From NCBI GenBank assembly GCA_019916065.1, contig CM034237.1:42204485-42268484 (forward strand): a stretch of DNA of 64,000 nucleotides. Direction: 5' to 3'. How positions within the stretch are numbered: the stretch's first letter is position 1; each line of letters opens with the position of its first letter. A model generated the notes under the pieces. That model did not search any database, was not told where the DNA came from, and saw only the letters and a list, made by a program, of their open reading frames with translations. The translations under genes and the position numbers were made by a program. This document shows, one piece after another, positions 61,101 through 64,000 of the stretch. This DNA comes from Vitellaria paradoxa. Taxonomy: Eukaryota > Streptophyta > Magnoliopsida > Ericales > Sapotaceae.

Positions 61101-62509
61101 AATAATAATAATAATTTATTTATCATGTGATATTTTAATTAGTAAAAATAAATTAATTATACATGTAATTTATTAATAAATCAAATCTTTATTTAATAGT
61201 TTAATTATTTTTTTTACATATAATTTAATAAAAGATATTTTCCTTAAGTAATTATTAATATAAAGTTTAATTAAAAATTAAAATAAATATATAATATTAT
61301 AAATTCGAGCTAATCACTAGTATAATTATAAAAAAAAAAAAGATTAATTTGAACACAGTTTTGAAATTAGCTTAAAAATGAATAGATTGTAATGGAACCC
61401 AATTATAACAGATATTTGGAATTAATACACGTTCCATTCATATAAAGTTTCCTAGTCTCTAATATTTATAGCTCCTTTCCAATAGCTCAATTAATCCAAC
61501 AGGGAAAAAAAAATTCCCCTTTTTAAGAATCCAATTGTTTTTCAAAATTATTTATTGAAAGGTGAACCCTAGCCCTGCTGTGTTCTGTCCCGAACACAGA
61601 ATTCCATACAAATGGTGTTTGGAATCAAAAATCCTAATGGATTTGGTTCCAAACAGCATCTTTGTAAGAGTGTTGCAACAACAATAATAAGATTGGCAAC
61701 AGTAAGTGCTTTATGCATATGTGTGTGAGTTCAAAATGCATCCCCGTGGAAAATTAACAGTTAATAATATGAATATATTTAGGTAACCAGATCTAAAAAG
61801 CAAGCAATCAGTTGACATACTTGTGTATGTATGTCTATATATATATATATATATAGCAGAACTAAGAATGAAGGTAGCAATCGTATCATCATTCATACTG
61901 GAGTTCGGGGGAAAAAAATCTGTCAGGAAAGTGAAGGAGAAGAAATTGCAGGTGCGCACCTAAGATTGGATGGAGAATAAGGGGGGAGGACAGCGACCCT
62001 GAGCAATTCTCTGGCGAGAAAGTCGGAGCCATCTTCAAGCCGGATCAGATCCCTTCCCGGAAGAGAGAAATGTGCGCTGGCGACCGATGGGCAAAGGCAG
62101 GATAATGAGGGGATATCCCAGGGCGGAGGTCGAGGTCGCCGGCAACTCGCACGGCGGAGCTTGGAGCGGCGACGGATATGAAGGCGGAGGAGATGCAGCG
62201 CTTGAAGGAAGAGTCGTTGGGTTTGGAAGGAGATGGCATCACCAGAAGCAAGTCAAGGATGTCGGGTTTGGGGAGAGTGGGAGGAATGGACGGACAGGAT
62301 TTACTGGGAGAATAGAAGCGTCTTTGGAGCAGCACGATTGGAAGGGGTGTAATTGACGTTTGAACCCCGTATTTAATAACAGAGTCAGAATCAATACGAG
62401 GGTTTGTGTTTCAAACATTTTAAAATAAGAGAAATATTTTTATATTTTTTAAATATTAAGGGATTATGTGTAATTTCTCACCTGTTTAAGAAATTCAAGT
62501 GTAATTTAT
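58111..62509. other. very AT-rich core between inverted repeat arms
   Basis: Mostly A/T. From 58440 to 59160 a block with TTCATAAATA, TTTTTATTTAATC.ACTTTTATTTA.CATATAACTT and TATTTAAAACATAATAA(A/C/T)TATTATTATTA recurs three times (58490-58660, 58915-59035, 59050-59135). 59400-61300 is TTTTTATT-type low complexity. No RNA or protein gene seen apart from the doubtful stretch at 61900-62335. Confidence 0.5.
61900..62335 (-). other. GC-richer stretch, possible exon of an unrecognised gene
   Basis: Locally GC-rich with about 290 bases open on the minus strand (62335-62045), including an internal Met (MPSPSKPNDSSFKRCISSAF). It resembles a 5' coding exon of a small plant protein, but I do not recognise it and no downstream exon could be joined. 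Other frames are also open here. It could be a degraded gene piece captured in the repeat region. Confidence 0.25.
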
Positions 62510-62656
62510 CTTTTTTTTTTAATAATTATATATGAAGTTTATATGCTATCCGTAATGATTATTTTATTTATTTTTATTTTTTATTTTTAATTATAGTTTA
62601 TAAATTATATATGGATAGAGCTATTTGTAATTCACAAATATATGATTGTACTACAT

Positions 62657-63112
62657 ATGGGCGGATGCACATAAGGGAAAGGAGGGTCAATTGACCTCGT
62701 TAGAAATAAAATTTTTGTAGAAAATAATATAATTTTTGAAATATTTTTGTACTTTTATTCCTATAAAATATATCTTTCAAAACAAATTGCCTTTATACTT
62801 TAAATAATTTACAAGTTTTTCCCTCACTGGAAGCAAAATTTATTTAAAAAAAGTATAATTTTTAAAATATTTTTGTATTTTTACTCTTATAAAATATATC
62901 TTTCAAAGTAAATTGCTCCTATACCACAAGCAATTTACAAGTTTTGCCCTCCATTGGAAGCAAATTTTTTTTAGAAAATAGTATAATTTTTTAGGTATTT
63001 TTGTCCTTTTACTCCGATAAAATATATCTCTCAAAACAGATTGTCCATAAGTCAAGTACATTGTCTTTATTTATCGACTTGACCTGACTGTAACAAAATC
63101 ATGGGTCCGCCA
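62657..63112. mobile_element. non-autonomous element with GGCGGA ends
   Basis: Begins ATGGGCGGATGCACATAAGGG and ends ATGGGTCCGCCACT. Such GGCGGA...TCCGCC ends are common on plant hAT/Mutator-type non-autonomous elements. The interior is a 127-bp tandem repeat. Absent from the homologous left arm. Target duplication not resolved. Confidence 0.65.
62708..63060. repeat. 127-bp tandem repeat, nearly three units
   Basis: Units start at 62708, 62835 and 62962 with AAAATTT.TTTAGAAAAT.GTATAAT. They share TATAAAATATATCT(T/C)TCAAA, AATT(G)CCTTTATAC-like and TTTACAAGTTTT(T/G)CCCTC blocks. The last unit is incomplete. Confidence 0.85.
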
Positions 63113-63316
63113 CTAATAGTACACCCTACTTTACGAATTAAAATTTTTGTTGAGAGTATCTACGGAATTAGAGTTATACAAAAGTATTTTACAGAAATAA
63201 TTGTGTAATTTTATTTAATAAAAAAATAAAGTATAAAAATTTATTTACAAAGTATAACTATACTCACTCTTATACTTATACAGCACCCCCACCAATACTT
63301 ATGATTTATATATTTA

Positions 63317-63464
63317 GTGTGTGTTTGGAATGACAAAAAATGAGAAAAAATAAGAAAAGTTGTGAATTTGTAATACATGTAATAAAAGAAAAAAATTGAT
63401 ATAATAAAAAATTTATAGAAGTTTATAGAATTTTTTAGAACTTTTTAGAGCTCCAAACGGTGTC
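63317..63464. mobile_element. 148-bp Tourist-like MITE with TTA duplication
   Basis: TTA at 63314-63316 and 63465-63467. Ends GTGTGTGTTTGGAA and CTCCAAACGGTGTC. The homologous left arm runs ATATATTTGCTTATTATTTACAC without it, so the insertion is confirmed by comparison within the window. Confidence 0.82.
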
Positions 63465-63840
63465 TTACTTATTATTTACACAGCTTGCTAACTATGGTTC
63501 AATGGCTACGGAACTCATCCACCGCACACAAATGAATTGCTGCCCAGATCAGTTGCCAGCTTCTCAAATCAATTGCTGGTTTTGCAATCTCTCAACAAAT
63601 CAAAGCCAGCTTCGTTGGTCTTCGTCGTCAAACTTTTTGTCCGTTCCCTGTTCCAGTTGTGCAGTCGCGGCTTCTTAACTTCTCCTTTTTTTATTTTAAA
63701 AGTAGCTTTTGCAGTTATCGTTTGAAAATAGTTGGTTACGTGAACGAATTTAGGCAAATTCGTTTATTCCACAAACAGTTTTGGGTTCACAAACACGTCT
63801 GTTAGGTAAACGAATCTCGTTTCTTACTCACTAAACGAAT

Positions 63841-64000
63841 TTGTTCCTATTTTTTAAATTAAGGCTTGGTTGAGGAACAAATTTAGTTAGCTAAAAAAAA
63901 ATAGTTAAATTGTGTTTGAGAAGGAAAAAAAGTGACTTTTTTTTATGTGGCTAACTTATTTTTGTTAATTTAATATTTTTACCTTTGAAATTTTAAAAAA
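63841..64000. other. right edge, AT-rich
   Basis: Short AT-rich end of the window. Nothing recognisable. Confidence 0.4.

Larger units (their letters stand above)
62510..63840 (+). repeat. right arm of the large inverted repeat, with two insertions
   Basis: Matches the complement of 57380-58110, but is interrupted at about 62657-63112 and at 63317-63464. The left arm lacks both, so it serves as the empty-site reference. Confidence 0.8.

Overview
This is nuclear DNA from a flowering plant, most likely a eudicot. It is very AT-rich, carries introns with GT..AG borders, and most of its length is transposable-element debris. Three protein-coding genes are well supported: a CLE45-like signalling-peptide gene (7265-7570, +), a zinc-finger homeodomain (ZHD) transcription-factor gene (29297-30235, +), and a four-exon gene for a TAF1B/Rrn7-like RNA polymerase I initiation factor (57241 down to 48276, -). 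I saw no tRNA or rRNA gene, no CRISPR array and no organellar or bacterial sequence.

Layout. 0-5.4 kb: an AT-rich block, then a decayed RICESLEEPER-type hAT transposon (about 841-3388) and a fragment of a second hAT family. 5.4-9.2 kb: the CLE45-like gene and its flanks. 9.2-28.9 kb: a gene-free stretch of MITEs, a tRNA-derived SINE with perfect target duplications, and a 2.5-kb solo LTR (22010-24489). 29-31 kb: the ZHD gene, with a telo-box and a tiny upstream ORF in its likely leader. 33000-39412: a full-length Ty1/copia element (minus strand) with two LTRs, PBS, PPT and the target duplication TATGA, but a broken coding region. 40670-43314: a Tourist-like MITE split by a 2315-bp solo LTR. 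44361-45334: a large foldback element. 48-57.3 kb: the TAF1B-like gene, whose 5.86-kb first intron holds a LINE tail, a gypsy fragment, a hAT-type element and an element with a 12-bp target duplication. 57.4-63.8 kb: a large inverted repeat around a very AT-rich core; its right arm received two later insertions.

The three host genes are unrelated in function (phloem/root peptide signalling, transcription control, rRNA synthesis) and nothing suggests they act together. The value of the window lies in well-delimited insertions that date one another, in the complete exon model of the Pol I factor, and in the CLE45-like gene, which an automatic annotation could miss because of its size. I found no convincing new biological system.
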